Origin: Tillus elongatus
Lineage: Eukaryota; Arthropoda; Insecta; Coleoptera; Cleridae
Length of the DNA: 64,000 nt
Direction: 5' to 3'
Assembly: GCA_964006375.1 (NCBI GenBank)
Contig: OZ023266.1
Coordinates: 159,777,292 to 159,841,291 of the forward strand
How positions within the stretch are numbered: the stretch's first letter is position 1; every line of letters starts with the position of its first letter. The notes beneath the pieces were generated by a model. The model had not been told where the DNA came from. It searched no databases and worked only from the letters and a program-made list of their open reading frames with translations. Made by a program: the position numbers and the translations under genes. Shown here one piece after another: positions 27,970 through 41,657 of the stretch.

Positions 27970-30605
27970 GTCTCTTCAATAGTGCTACAGGTACAGGCAA
28001 CTGGGAACAATATAAATCCGTTTTAACACATTACAACAAAGAGGTAAGAAACGCAAAGAGGGACCCCTGGAGGAGGTTCTGCGGGGACATCGCTAATTTG
28101 CCCAGCATGGCCAGAATCCACAGAATTAACTCACGCGACCGTGCCCAGGAACTAGGATCGATAAAACGACCAGATGGTTCCTTTACTGAATCACGGACAG
28201 AAACTTTAGAGCTCTTAGCACACACACACTTACTTCCCAGATTGTCTGATACCAAGCAGTGAAGATGTCCTGACAGTCGAGGATTAATTTAAACGCTCTC
28301 AAAGGGAAGACTGGCCGGTTGTCCGAAAAATAGTTACAGCCTCGGCGGTAATGTGTGCTGTAAAACATTTCCAGCCATTCAAGGCGCCAGGGCTGTATAG
28401 AGCCAGTCTGTCTTGCAACTATATTCCTTCCAGCTGGACGGTGATTAAGGGGGTATACTTTCCCAAATTGGGACGTAATGACCTCCAGCCCAAATCACTG
28501 AGTCCTCTCAGTGTACACTCATTCCTCCTGAAGGGACTGGAAAAAATACTGGACGGACACATTAGGGGAAACGTCTTAAACAACAACTCCCTTAATATCC
28601 ACCAGTATGCCTACCAAACTCGAAAATCTACTGAGGTAGCACTCAATAACCACCTGGAGAAAATCACACACTCCCTGGATAACGGGGATGTGGCGGTGGC
28701 TGCATTTATCGACATTGAAGGAGCATTTAATAATGCACTACCTATCTCCATTTACGAAGCCACTATCGCTAGACGGGTGGAACGTGCCATTTGTGGCTGG
28801 ATCGGAAACACGCTTTACAATTGGACCGTTATTACCTCGTTGCAGGGGGGGGGTCATATTCAGGACTGCGAGGGGGTGCCTTCAGAGGGGAGTTTTATCC
28901 CTCCTGCTTTGGTCTCTCTTTGTGGACAATTTGCTGGCTATCCTGGGGCTATGGGAGGTTGAGGTCCAGGCGTATGCTGATGATCTTGTTATAATGGTTA
29001 GAGGGAAATCCGAGAAGGAACTTGCAAGGACTCTTCAAGAGGCACTAAGTGTGGTGAATTATTGGTGTCGGAGGCAACAGGTGTCTGTGAAGCCCCCCAA
29101 AACGATCATTGTTCCACTTACCAGAAGAAGAAGGTTGGACAAATTAAAACCACCTCTTCTTATGAGGGAAAAGATTTAATTTATGGAACAAGCAAAATAT
29201 CTGGGGGTTACCCTAGATAAAAAGCTCAACTGGGACGTCCACTTAGAGAATGTAATCCGCAGAGCTAAACTGTCCCCATAGACATGCCGAAGAATCTGTG
29301 GAAATAATTGGGGAACAAACTCCCAACAGATGTACTTGCTCTATGTAGTGGTTATCAGACCAATGATAACATATGGGGCCATAGTTTGGTGGCCCGAGGC
29401 ACTTCGTGGCATCTCGAGGGCCAAACTGGCTCAGCTACAGAGACAAGCTTCTCTGATGATAACATGAAAGATAAGCACGGCTCCATCAGCCACTCTGGAG
29501 GTCCTTCTAAATATTCCACCTCTTGACATTTGGCTGGAAATGGAATCTGGGTGAACGTACAGGTTAAAACAAACGGCCTACAGCATGCTGAAGGAAATCA
29601 ATCTAGGAGGATCCAGACTCCTCGATGGCATTGAGAGTCATGAGATTATGGGAATGGTCTTAGACTTAATGCCTACAAAAGTGAGTAGTGATCTGTCTTT
29701 CATGGCCGTCCTTCCGGAAAGGGAGGACTGAGAACGAAATCAAACGACCATACTGAGGGCCGATATCTGCTGGTACACTGACTGAGCATCACCGATACTA
29801 GACTATCAACTAGCCTCGGAAAATACGCAGCCATACACCAGGCGGAAGTTTATGCCATCAAAAAGTGTGCTAGGTAAATTATACAAAACCAGTGCACACA
29901 CAAATCGATAAAGATATATACAGATAGCCAAGCTGCAATAAAGGCTGTGGGTCCTACCGTTGCAATTCCAAAACGGTATGGAGTTGTAAATCTGCCCTCA
30001 ATGAGCTGGGCAGCGGCAATTAGACGTCGTTAGTCTGGATATAGGGTCACTCGGACCATGATGGCAATGTTGCGGCCGACGCACTTGCCAGCAGTGGTCC
30101 CCAGGGGGACTTCATCGGACCAGAACATGTGATGGGGATATCATCATGCACAGCAAAACGCACCTTAAAAACCTGGACAGAAATAATGACAATCCAGCAA
30201 AATCTGCCAGGGTTAACTCACTCTAACGCCTTCATAAATGGACTGTCAGAGTCAAGGGCTAAAAACTTCCAGAGCTAAACAGACAACAACTGAGTACCCT
30301 AGTCGGCCTGTATACAGGACACTGCCGCTTGCGTCACCACATGCACCGAATTGGAGTCAGTCAGAAAACTGAGTGCCGGCTGTGTTCCGGCGGTGGACAG
30401 GACAAGACACTGGCTCTTTGGCAAGACAAAGCTTGCTCCAGAAGATCTGGATCAACTTTCTCCCACAAAGATTATCGACCTCTGCAGGAGGCTGGCTTTG
30501 TTGGGCGAAATATAGACTATTAGGTGTAAGCCACAATAGACATTAAGGTCGCAGTCGAGGGACCGTTATGGCCCACTCACAATTAAACCTAAACCTAATC
30601 TAACC
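27970..30605 (+). pseudogene. 5'-truncated R1/LOA-like LINE: reverse transcriptase and RNase H
   Basis: Inserted in the inverted arm of the retrozyme-like unit with a 10-bp target duplication TACATCTCAC (27960-27969 and 30606-30615). The linker before the RT reads LFNSATGTGNWEQYKSVLTH and YNKEVRNAKRDPWRRFCGDI. RT: FKAPGLYRASL, NYIPSSWTVIKGVYFPKLGR, LLKGLEKILDGHIR, QYAYQTRKSTEVALNNHLEK and AAFIDIEGAFNNA. The catalytic box is VQAYADDLVIMV, followed by VNYWCRRQQVSVKPPKT. Later: YLGVTLDKKLNWDVHLENVI, then RNase H-like HQAEVYAIKKCARQII and IYTDSQAAIKAVGPTV, and a C-terminal ECRLCSGGG. Several frameshifts and stops. No endonuclease, so 5' truncated. Confidence 0.85.
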
Positions 30606-30672
30606 TACATCTCACTTAGTTTTGCAAGGCTGGCTACCATAGCCGTATTGCTTTATAGGTGTATTTTCGCTG

Positions 30673-30733
30673 CAATTAGTATGTCGTACTGACGAGCTCT
30701 AATTAGAGCGCAACCGGTCTACGGTTCTAATTG
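30673..30733 (+). ncRNA. Hammerhead ribozyme motif with a broken core
   Basis: CUGACGA, stem II GCUCU-AAUU-AGAGC, ACCGGU and GUC|UACGGU are all present, as is the outer stem I. The invariant GAAAC is GCAAC here, so catalysis is expected to be lost. Confidence 0.55.
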
Positions 30734-30946
30734 TGGTGAAATGCATCTAGCCTTACATATCTTGTCCCTGTATTGGGGAATAAATGGGCCAGGGCTGACA
30801 ATTTATTAAATTGGTAGTTGGTTGTATACAGTCTCTATTCTTTAACAATCTGTGTAATTTGGAGCTGCCGTGACAACGTACTACTTGCTTCCGCAACTAA
30901 ATGGCGAGACGTGTAAAAAGCGTGTTTTACATCTCACTTAGTTTTG

Positions 30947-31739
30947 CTTTTATTATTTTCTAGAAGTCTTGCAGATAAACACTGTCCGTTCAACATATTT
31001 AATATATCTACCATTGTTTTTCTTGCCGGTAATACAGGAATCTTTCGAATTTGGTATCCTTTGGAGTCCTAAGATGTTACTTGTAATAAGGGGCCTTTCT
31101 AGATCAGTTTTTATTAGACGAAGATAACGAAACTACAGTGACAGAAGTTGAACCAATACGAATTTTTGGTAATTCCCTCTTAAAGTAATTAACTGGGTCT
31201 AATTAGCACAATTGAAAACAGCTAGTTGTTATTGAACTCATAGTTTGGATTTTATTGTTAAAAATTGTTGAATCTTAAGCTAAGATTGTGTAAGAGATTT
31301 TGTTTTATGGTGTATTAAATCAGATGAGGCGGTAAAAGGCAATAATGCTGTAACAATATTCTATAAGTTAATTAAGGATTTTACTAACACTCTTCTGGGA
31401 ACAATTATGTCTATAAGCTTATATTTATTAGACCTTCAGTGCAGAATATTGTATGGTTGCTAACGATAGTCGTTAGTTAAGATATCTACGTAGATAACGA
31501 TAAGGTGGCTTCTGCGTGTTGTCTTAGGTTGGAAGGAAAAGCGGTGTTTTTAAAGACTGTTTAAATGATCATCATATGTTAAAAGTACAATAACAATTTT
31601 TATTGATTACATGAGAGCATACACAGTAAAAAAATATAAAAATGCTTCTCAAGTATTAGGTGAATAAGTCAGCTAGGTGGTACGTTCCAAAAACATCAAC
31701 AAAATGTAAGCACAAAATTCTTATGAGTGGTTAGAGAGT
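30947..31739. other. No gene recognised
   Basis: No ORF over 60 codons, no repeat family recognised. Possibly host intergenic sequence. Confidence 0.4.
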
Positions 31740-32675
31740 TTGTTCTAAACTGGATGGGAATGCATTGCCATCTCCGTTATTATTAGAGATAGGGAGACGG
31801 TTAAATTAGCAATGTTTTGTCGAATTTCATGCTCGTTCCAAATATGACTTGTATTTTTCCCTACCTCTTTTTGTTTTTGAGTAATTTGAAAACATTTGTC
31901 GATTTCTTTTTTCTTCAACATCTAAGTAGGCGTTGATCTGACATGTCTAAGACTTGCACATTATTGAGACACTTTTTAGAGAGTAATCTTTTTGTGCTAT
32001 TCTCAACTTTGGATTGTCATTTGTTTTTGAGCTACATGTATCAACGTTTGTTTTTATTATGGCAGCCATATTGTATTTTTTGCTCATGTGATATCCTGTG
32101 AAACGAGCTTTGCTATACATGTTTGAAAAATCTTGTAATTGCACTGACAATTTTGAGAAAAACCGTTTTGAGGATAGTAGTAGATGAAATCCAATACCAG
32201 AAAACAAGTGACAAAAAAAGTGTTCAGAAAGCAGTAGGCCATGGAGTCTAACAATAAACTTCTACTTTTAACATAATTTTCCGTAATGATTCACGATCAA
32301 AAAAATAGGAACTTTGAGCACGCTAATGAATCCGCCCATTATTACAAATGATATTTGACATTACCACATTATCCTAAAAAATTGTTTTAATTTAATTAAA
32401 TAGGTAAACCTAGTAAATACCTAAATTTACTAACAGAACTCAATAAAAAGCAGATTAATGATTTACGAAGACGCCTTTGAAAATTGTTTGATTTTTAAAC
32501 GTAATTCAACTGAAAAACAACAGAAGAAAGGTTGCTATGGATATAACACTATCGCGACAATTAAGAATACTGTCATTCTTAATTATCTGAACAGTTTGAG
32601 GTGTATTTAACACGTTGCTTAAAATTTTGTACTAAATAGTTTGTTTCCTGTTTATTTTAAATATTATTCAACAAT
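31740..32675 (+). repeat. Upstream part of the DUF4817 transposase element, inverted relative to 10912-11805
   Basis: Matches 10912-11805 in opposite orientation over nearly its whole length, including GGTTGCTATGGATATAACAC and GACAATTAAGAATACTGTCA just before the coding start. Confidence 0.6.
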
Positions 32676-33008
32676 ATGTTCAGTAGTGAAGAATATTTTG
32701 ACATGTTGGAATGTTATATTCGTTCTAACCGAAATACTAAGGCAGCTGCAAATTCCTATCAAAACAACTACCCAGAAAGACGACAACCAAACACCAAAAT
32801 ATTTTGCAGGATAGTGACCAATCTATTGAAAGACGGTAGCTTCCACGCAAAGAAACTACCAATGCCTAAAAATCAAGAAAGAAATAATGCCGTCTTACAA
32901 GTTTCAAACGAAAACCCTCCGCAATCTGTTCAGTTTTATGGTGAACAAATTGACGTTCCAACAAGTACGGCACACCGTGTAATAAAACAAAGTCATTACC
33001 ATCCATAC
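32676..33008 (+). pseudogene. ITm transposase N-terminal fragment (DUF4817-type HTH)
   Basis: Reads MFSSEEYFDMLECYIRSNRN, then AAANSYQNNYPERRQPNTKI, FCRIVTNLLKDGSFHAKKLP, VSNENPPQSVQFYGEQIDVP and TSTAHRVIKQSHYHPYKP. It is then cut by a Helentron-like element at 33009. Well preserved DNA-binding region, no catalytic domain. It pairs with 10440-10911 about 21 kb away. Confidence 0.75.
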
Positions 33009-33330
33009 AAACCTAAAAAAATAATGGGCTGATTTTGATAAAATTTGGCATATACATTCCTTTTGTACGTGACTTGGATAAGTTCGTTAGTCAGGAAAAT
33101 CGGACCAGGTTTTCCTGGAAAATGTTGACTTTTCATTCGAAAAAAAAATTATTTCAAATAAATAAAAAAGCTATGATAACCAAATTCGGTAGGTAGCTTT
33201 ATGACTATAAACCAAAATTTAGATTTCTATCTTACAAGAAAAAAAGTTATAATAAAATATTCGATGCCAGATTATTTCTATGAAAATTCACTACCATACC
33301 GCACTTGCTGCGTCCAGACTTTTTTTAATT
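33009..33330 (+). mobile_element. Helentron-like element fragment without (TA)n
   Basis: Starts AAAAAATAATGGGCTGATTT (family body just after the usual TA position). Contains TTCGTTAGTCAGGAAAATCG and ends with GAAAATTCACTACC and the hairpin end CGCACTTGCTGCGTCCAGAC. It truncates the transposase fragment to its left. Confidence 0.7.
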
Positions 33331-33904
33331 ATTGTTTTACCAGAGACAACCTATTTTTTGTTATAGAAATAAAAAACATATCACAAGCCGTGTTGTATTT
33401 CGAAGGTAATGTTCTTCTAGAGTGAATAAAACTCTAGAGTAAAAAGGATAATGATGAGGGGGATATAATTGGAGATCGACATTTGTGAAACGAACTCGCA
33501 AGTCGTGCATTGATCGAGAGTGACCCAACTGTTCAATCAGCTATCTTCGGTCGCTTGATGAGTATTCAACCTTTGTTAAGTTTCCGCATTGATTCCGTCT
33601 CCATGTCTATTTTATCGTTGCATGTGGCATGCAATACCCTCGCAGTGGCCGGCGACAGTTTCAAACCATGTCCTATTAATTACTTATGTGGACGATCCCT
33701 GCTTTGATGTTTGTTTGTAATGTGATTTCAATGTAAAGTAGAGTTCATATAAGTTACATGATTTTGACAATACCAGATATCACAAAGATAATGTCATACA
33801 GTATTATATATTTAGCTAACGTTTAACTTGATGATCAGAGAAAAGTAAGCCAGTTAAAAGTATCCACTGGCAACATCAAGTCATATAGAGGGTCATTTTT
33901 AAAT
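33331..33904. other. No gene recognised
   Basis: A short frame at 33510-33707 shows no motif; nothing else seen. Confidence 0.4.
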
Positions 33905-34915
33905 TGATGTAATTGCTTTATTTCTATACTTCTTCTTAGGACGCCGTCTCTCTACGAAGGTTGGCGATCCAACTGGCTATAATGGTGCGTGATACCGCAC
34001 CTCTGAAAATCTCCACAAAGGTCCGTCCGAACCATCGACGCAGATCTTCCAGCCATGAGTTCTGCCGTCTGCCCACAGATCGTTTGCCCTCGATCTTTCC
34101 TTCGAAGAGGAGTCGGAGGAGCTCGTACCGCTCCCCCCTCATAATGTGCCCGATGTATTGGAGCTTTCGTTCTTTGATGGTTGTCAGCAGTTCTTTGCCT
34201 TTACCTATTCTCCTTAGCACTTCATCGTTGGTTATCCTGTCTACCCAGGATATACGCAGTATACGGCGATACAAGTACATCTGAAAGGCGTCAATGCGGC
34301 TCTCATTGATTGGCAGAATGTCCAACTCTCGGAGCCATACAGTAGCACTGGGAAGATATAACAGCGCAATATACGTATGTGGAGCTGTAGGTTTAGGTCT
34401 CTACTGATGAAGAGGTTCTTCATGGAGATGAATGTTCTTCTGGCCTGTTCTATCCTTGATCTGATTTCCATTTTAGGGTCACTGTTCTCGTTGACGAGGG
34501 CTCCAAGCTATTTAACGGGTGGCACCTGTTCCACAACCTGGTGGTTAATTTGAAGGATCGTCCGTCTTGGTCCCCTAGAGAACATAACCACCTTGGTCTT
34601 GGCAACGTTTATGTGTAAACCATACCGTGTGATATGCTCAACGATGAGGTCCATCATATTCTGGAGATGTGGTAGGTTGTCGGCGACCACGACGGTATCG
34701 TCGGCGAATTATATATTATTAATAAGGGTGCCGTTGATTTTAACGCCCTCTTTCACAATCTCCAGTGCCTCCCGGAACACCGCCTCCAAATACATGTTAA
34801 AGAGTGGAGGGGACAGGACAAATCCTTCTCTAACACCCCTTCTGATTTTTGTTTCTTCGGATGTTATGTCCTCTATCCTAATCTCCGCAGTCTGATGCCA
34901 GTACAGCTGCGTGAT
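33905..34915 (-). pseudogene. RTE-like LINE, 5'-truncated reverse transcriptase
   Basis: On the minus strand: RIEDITSEETKIRRGVREGF, VLSPPLFNMYLEAVFREALE, VKINGTLINNI, stop, FADDTVVVADNLPHLQNMMD, LHINVAKTKVVMFSRG, RSRIEQARRTFISMKNLFIS, HIRILRCYIFPVLLYGSESW, then LRISWVDRITNDEVLRRIGK and LQYIGHIMRGERYELLRLLF. C-terminal WLEDLRRWFGRT. The FADD catalytic box and the GVREG.vLSP.LFN motif identify an RT. The C-terminal RILRI.W.DR.tN..VL.R...eLL..Ik.RKl.y.GHImR pattern is the endonuclease-RT type often annotated in insects. A stop precedes FADD and a frameshift follows YGSESW. AATAAA near 33915-33920 fits a 3' end. Confidence 0.8.
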
Positions 34916-35084
34916 GACAGAAGTCGCTAAAACAAGAAACTTTGTGAAATAGCATCTAACCCTTGAACCTCAGCAAAATTTACCATTAAATTCACGGTGG
35001 TTGAGATGTTGCGTGACACTGCGTGCATTTCCGGTTTACGCATCGCACTTTAATTTCCGGTAGTTACATCTTTAGTATATTGTG

Positions 35085-35475
35085 AGATGTACAACAGGGT
35101 CGCCATGTCGGTGCGGAACCAAGTGGTATGTTGTCACGACAGCTCTAGTTAACACAAAATGTTATAGATGGAGACTGTGTACAACCAACTAACATTTTTG
35201 TAAATGTTGTCAGCCCTGTCCCATTTATTCCCTAAAACAGAGACAATGTATGTAAGCCTAGATGTATTCTTACCGTAATTAGAATGGCAGACCGGTTTTG
35301 CTCTAGAGCTCGTCAGTACGCTATACTAATCACAGCGAGAACACAACAATAAAGTAATACGGCTATGGTAGCCAGCCTCGTAGAACATTATGAAGAATAC
35401 ATCTAGCCTTACATACATTGTCTCTGTATTAGGGAAGGGTTGGCAATTTACAAAATTGTTAGTTGGTTGTACGCG
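35085..35475. mobile_element. Oldest retrozyme-like unit, rearranged
   Basis: Direct-orientation monomer sequence 35085-35390 (GGTCGCCATG, GGCAGACCGG, CGGCTATGGTAGCC) joins inverted sequence at about 35390 (GAATACATCTAGCCTTACAT). It ends near GGTTGTACGCGGC. Same family and same direct-then-inverted layout as 49108-50059, with many substitutions. Confidence 0.6.
35275..35331 (-). ncRNA. Hammerhead ribozyme motif, degenerate
   Basis: CUGACGA and ACCGGUC are retained, but the stem II loop is lost (GCTCTAGAGC) and the GAAAC box is AAAAC. Inactive by expectation. Confidence 0.45.
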
Positions 35476-35514
35476 GCTCACAATGCTCTAGGACGCTGGC
35501 TACCATAGCTGCAT

Positions 35515-35935
<421 letters not shown>

Positions 35936-36654
35936 TGGGGAAAACTTTTTGAAAACAATATATTTTTGTAAGTAAGAGTAACTGGAATGATACTTTACAT
36001 GTGGTTTGAAGTAGTGCAAATAAATCTATGTTGTGAATTTTAAGTAATTTGGTACACAATATTCAGAGTTTTTTCCAAATTAATAATAAAATCTCAAAGA
36101 CATGCGTTTAGACGACTTAGTGATTAAAGTCCAAGGCCTGGCAGACAAAGTAGTTAACTTCCACGTGTAGATTGATTCATACAACATGTATAAACCATAC
36201 AGCAATCGTAACCAAACTAAATAGATACCAGGCATAAAACATACTTTCTGAGCCAACAATCGTGAAATCTCGGCCGCAATTATGGAGAATGAAAATTTAC
36301 CACGTGATTGTTATTTAACAGGGGGATTCAGTCAATTATAAAGAGACACTATATTTGTAGCTTGGTGAACGGTCTCAAATGCAGTTTTAGTGCAGCATAG
36401 ATATATTATGCTATCGCATAATATAGTAGAAATGTAAAGAAAATCAAGCCAAGTCTCTATAAAAATGATTCTAAAAGAGTTTCTTTAATCTTTAAACGTA
36501 AACATAAGACGTCATATAAGACCGAAGCAGTCGTGGGATGTGTTTCAATGGTAATTCTACTGATTCTGTAAATAATTGTTACGTATACTTTGAATATAGT
36601 ATCAGGCGCATGAAGCCAATCTAATGTATCATGTAAACAAAACGTCACTTGACG
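35936..36654. other. No gene recognised
   Basis: AT-rich, short frames only. Confidence 0.4.
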
Positions 36655-36733
36655 TATGCCTAGATGGCTGAGAGGCGTCGCGGTTGCCTTATAAGCAGAA
36701 GCTTACGCGATCGAATCCAGCTCGATGAATGTA
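36655..36733 (+). ncRNA. tRNA-like sequence with polymerase III boxes (pseudo-tRNA or SINE head)
   Basis: Box A-like ATGGCTGAGAGGC (36663-36675) and box B-like GATCGAATCC (about 36708-36717) are spaced as in a tRNA with a short variable arm. A possible anticodon loop CTTATAA lies between TTGC and GCAG. The acceptor and T stems do not pair well, so it is not a normal functional tRNA. A T-rich run follows (36735-36741), suitable as a polymerase III terminator. Confidence 0.35.

Positions 36734-38331
<1,598 letters not shown>

Positions 38332-38409
<78 letters not shown>
38332..38409. repeat. (TA)n microsatellite
   Basis: TA repeats followed by ATCGTTTAAAAGCAGCCACG. The same right flank occurs after the tract at 41565-41655. 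Confidence 0.95.
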
Positions 38410-38410
<1 letters not shown>

Positions 38411-38440
38411 CGTTTAAAAGCAGCCACGCTAAATTTACTG

Positions 38441-39430
38441 AATGTCATTCGTGAAGACCTATCATATTATGCCCATATCAAGGAAGTTGTTGAGAAAAAA
38501 TATTTTTCGTCTTACGTCAGCCACCGTTTTCACTTTAAGAAAGCTCCACGTAGCCCACTATGTTTCACTTGTGAGGCCCTTTCTTTTGATACCCATGATA
38601 AAGGTGTTGTTAAGAAATATATGTTATGCCATCTCGCGTCAGCAGCCATTTTGAAATTATAAAAGGCTTGTTGGCATTTATGTGGATCTAAATCATGTCA
38701 CATTAATTGCAGAAGCCGCTGCTAAGGAATTAGGTTTCCTCTTCCCGGCTCGCAAATATTATTCACCTGCTAATCTCTATACCTTATATACCTCGAATAC
38801 TGCTCTCACATCTGGGGTGCCGCTGTCGCTTCTACACTCGATATCCTGGACTCCATTCAGAAGAGAGCTATACGTCTCATCGGTGACCTTATCCTCACCC
38901 AAACGCTGCCCTCCCTTGCCCACCGACGTGCCGTTGGTAAACGCTCTGTCTCTCTCTTTTATAAATATCTGCACGGGCACGGCTCAGATGAGCTTTCTTC
39001 CATAGTTCCTCCACCTGCTGCCCCCAACAGGTCTACCAGGGGAACAGAGCTAATGCACCCTTTTACTGTCCAGGTCACCAGACATAGAACATCTTGTTAT
39101 GCCCGCTCGTTTGTCACGAGGACTTTCAAGTTGTGGAATTCCTTGCCGGCACATGTTTTTCCTTCTCCTCCGAACGTCCAAACCGTCAACTCCAGAATTA
39201 ACAAGTTACCTCTTTCATCCTTGTCGACACCCACGGTACGATAGTATTTAGACTGTAAGCTCTCGTGGTGTGTTGTTGAAATATAAAAAAAGCTAACTTA
39301 AATATTTTACTCGTGAGGCCCTTTCACTTGATACACATATTATCACGGAAGTTGTTGAGAAATAAATATTCCACAATCTTGTTTCGGTTGCCATTTTCAA
39401 TTCATACAAGTTCGATGGCGCAATAATACT
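38441..39430 (+). repeat. Divergent tandem repeat interrupted by a LINE
   Basis: A unit of roughly 130 bp containing GTGAGGCCCTTTC, AAGGAAGTTGTTGAGAAA and GTCAGCCACCGTTTT-type words is repeated at about 38475, 38565 and 39313. The LINE fragment at 38680-39290 lies between the second and third units. Confidence 0.5.
38680..39290 (+). pseudogene. LINE family K, 3' terminal fragment
   Basis: Begins inside NHVTLIAEAAAKELGFLFPA and RKYYSPANLYTLYTS. Then, across a frame change, HPFTVQVTRHRTSCYARSFV, TRTFKLWNSLPAHVFPSPPN and VQTVNSRINKLPLSSL, stop. The 3' end is GTGGTGTGTTGTTGAAAT followed by A-rich sequence at 39290. Same 3' terminus as the copies at 24186, 43015, 43290 and 62430. Confidence 0.75.
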
Positions 39431-39640
39431 GAATTGTAACCGGACTTGCAAAAGTTTCTAAAACTTGAAATTGATAGGACAATTGGAAGCGAGTTTAAGA
39501 CATGACAAGATTTGATTGTCAGTCAGTCAGATGTATAAATTAAATCGCTTAATAAAAAGCTTACTTGCATATTGAAAACAAGTCGCCGATAACGTCATCA
39601 CGCTCTCATCCATGTCCTCAAGAATAGAAAAAAGCCTGGA

Positions 39641-40080
39641 CGCAGCAAGTGCGTTATGGTAGTGAATTTTCATTGAAATGATCTGGCACAAAATATTTTA
39701 TTATAACTTTTTTTCTTGTAACATAGAAATCTAAATTTTGGTGTATGGTTTACTTTTTATATCGTAAACCTACCTACCAAATTTTGTTAACATTGCTTTT
39801 TTTTTTGAGATAAAAATTTTGTTCGAAAGAAAACTCAACATTTTCCAGGAAAACCTCGTCCGATTTTCCTGACTAACGAACTCATCCAAGCCATTTAGGA
39901 AGGAAAGGCAGGTGCCAACTTTTATAAAAATCGGCCTATTATTTTTTGAATTATCGGTGTGATACCGCGGATATGGGTTCTAGGGGTGCTAGTTCGCGCT
40001 CATTTGCACAATTTTTTTCAAAATTCAAAAATCGGGATCTCCCCATTAGTGAATTTTTTCTACGAAAATGCACTAATAAG
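39641..40080 (-). mobile_element. Compact Helentron-like element lacking the (TA)n tract
   Basis: Both ends are present: hairpin end GGACGCAGCAAGTGCGTTAT on the left and the AT-rich palindrome AGTGAATTTTTTCTACGAAA on the right. At the usual microsatellite position it reads GGTGTGATACCGCGGATATG, with only GATAC instead of (TA)n. About 440 bp, so the microsatellite in other copies has grown from a short TA-rich seed. Confidence 0.72.
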
Positions 40081-40572
40081 TACGGAGACGACATTTACAA
40101 GTAAACATTCACGTTTCAGAATTTTTTGACAAAATCAGTGATTTACGAAACAACGAACTTATTTGCACCACACTGTAATTAGACACCTAAAAGATGTAAA
40201 AGAGAGAATTTACTACAACGATGTTAAGAAATAAATCAATATCATTCTTGTTATGAAAGTCCTACTGGATATTAGTTAAGCTATGTGAAAACAAGGCAAA
40301 TATCAATATGATGTATAATGGCTGTCATTACAATATTTTAAAGACAAAAGCTTGTATTAGACAGCATTTTGTTTGCAGGTCATTAATCAATACATCGTTT
40401 TGACGAGAGTTTCCATAGCTCGTCCATCGATTTTAATTACTGAAACACCCAAAGCACATCAGCTTAATTTGCGGAAGTTCGAAGTCCGCTTCGAGATAAG
40501 GTTTTATTTTTATGAACTTGTATTACATATATCGTAGATTATATACACTCAATGCCTCATGATCAACTTCAA
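40081..40572. other. No gene recognised
   Basis: No ORF or motif. Confidence 0.4.
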
Positions 40573-41562
40573 AAAGTCTGGACGCAGCCAGCGCGTTATT
40601 GAAGTGAATTTTCATAAAATGTTTTAATGACAAATATGTCTTCCTAATGCAAGCAGGCATCAATCTGGTTACTGGTATAACCTATATAGCACAATGTACA
40701 ATTTTTTATAAAAATTAATTATTGTTTGAAAATGTAAGAAATTTGTTTGGAAATAAACATAAAATGTTGGTTTCCTAGCCAATAAGCCTTAGGTTAATAG
40801 CAAATTGAGTTATTGAATTTTAAAGGATTTAATGAAAATTCGATACCAAAACGCACTTACTGCGTCTCGATTTTTTCTTACTAACATGCATCACATTTCG
40901 ATAAAAAATGCAAAAATGAAATAATATAACGGGGTTCGAAAAAACAATTGTAGGGATCACCAACGACTTATGGACCATCCTGTGATTGTCAAAATATTTA
41001 TATAAGATGCTGCTTAAGATACCCTATAATTAACGTATACAGTTTTTTCTCGTATCATGTATAATAACAATTATATTGAGCTTGACCATAGAAATGCGTC
41101 ATCCTGTATATATGTAAACAGATAAACTAAAAGTAAATCCGGATATGAATTCTAGGGGGCCTAGTCTGCGCTAATTTGAAGAAATCTTTTTAAAATGCAA
41201 ATGCCGAGGGCTCCTCATTAACGAATTTTTCCTACGAAAATTCGCTAAAAATTATAGACCGTTGAACTTAACAAAACCTACAACCAAAGCATCAACTTAA
41301 CAAAACCTACAGCGAAAGCATCAGAGAAAGGGTCTATTTGAAATGAATTTTTGTTAACATTTTATTAAAATGAAGGACAGTGATGGTTGAAGATTAAACT
41401 TATCGGATTGCAGAACACTATTCCTGCGACATTTTCTTTACATAATCCGTATTTGTGTCAGGTTCCTTGCCTAAATTTTGCCCATTATGACGTTTCAGAT
41501 CGCGACATTGACGTTTGGAGGAAAACTCCATTTTCTGCCGTTTTCGTTCAGCTTTAAGGTTA

Positions 41563-41655
<93 letters not shown>
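40573..41655 (-). mobile_element. Long Helentron-like element with sub-element and (TA)n
   Basis: Sub-element 40575-40875 has inverted ends GGACGCAGCCAGCGCGTTAT and AACGCACTTACTGCGTCTCG. The body continues like 5990-6700, including GGGTCTATTTGAAATGAATT. A 30-bp internal tandem duplication (AACTTAACAAAACCTACA) is at 41251-41311, and (TA)n at 41565-41655. Confidence 0.65.

Positions 41656-41657
<2 letters not shown>

Larger units (their letters stand above)
26328..30946. mobile_element. Older retrozyme-like unit, split by an ITm transposon and a LINE
   Basis: Pieces 26328-26428, 27731-27969 and 30606-30946 together form one hammerhead-bearing monomer (ribozyme on minus) followed by about 1.1 inverted monomers (ribozyme on plus). 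This is the same plan as the young unit at 49108-50059. The direct-to-inverted junction is at about 27940 (CCCCAATAC|ACGTGTAAAAAG). CTTTTATT occurs at both outer edges (26319-26326 and 30947-30954), a possible short target duplication. Monomer landmarks: GGCTAGATG, GCTCTAATTAGAGC, CGGCTATGGTAGC, GGCAGCTCC. Host pieces total about 0.68 kb after removing insertions. Confidence 0.7.

Noticed and set aside
33961..34284. 107-codon plus-strand frame
   Set aside because: Antisense to the RTE-like reverse transcriptase C terminus.
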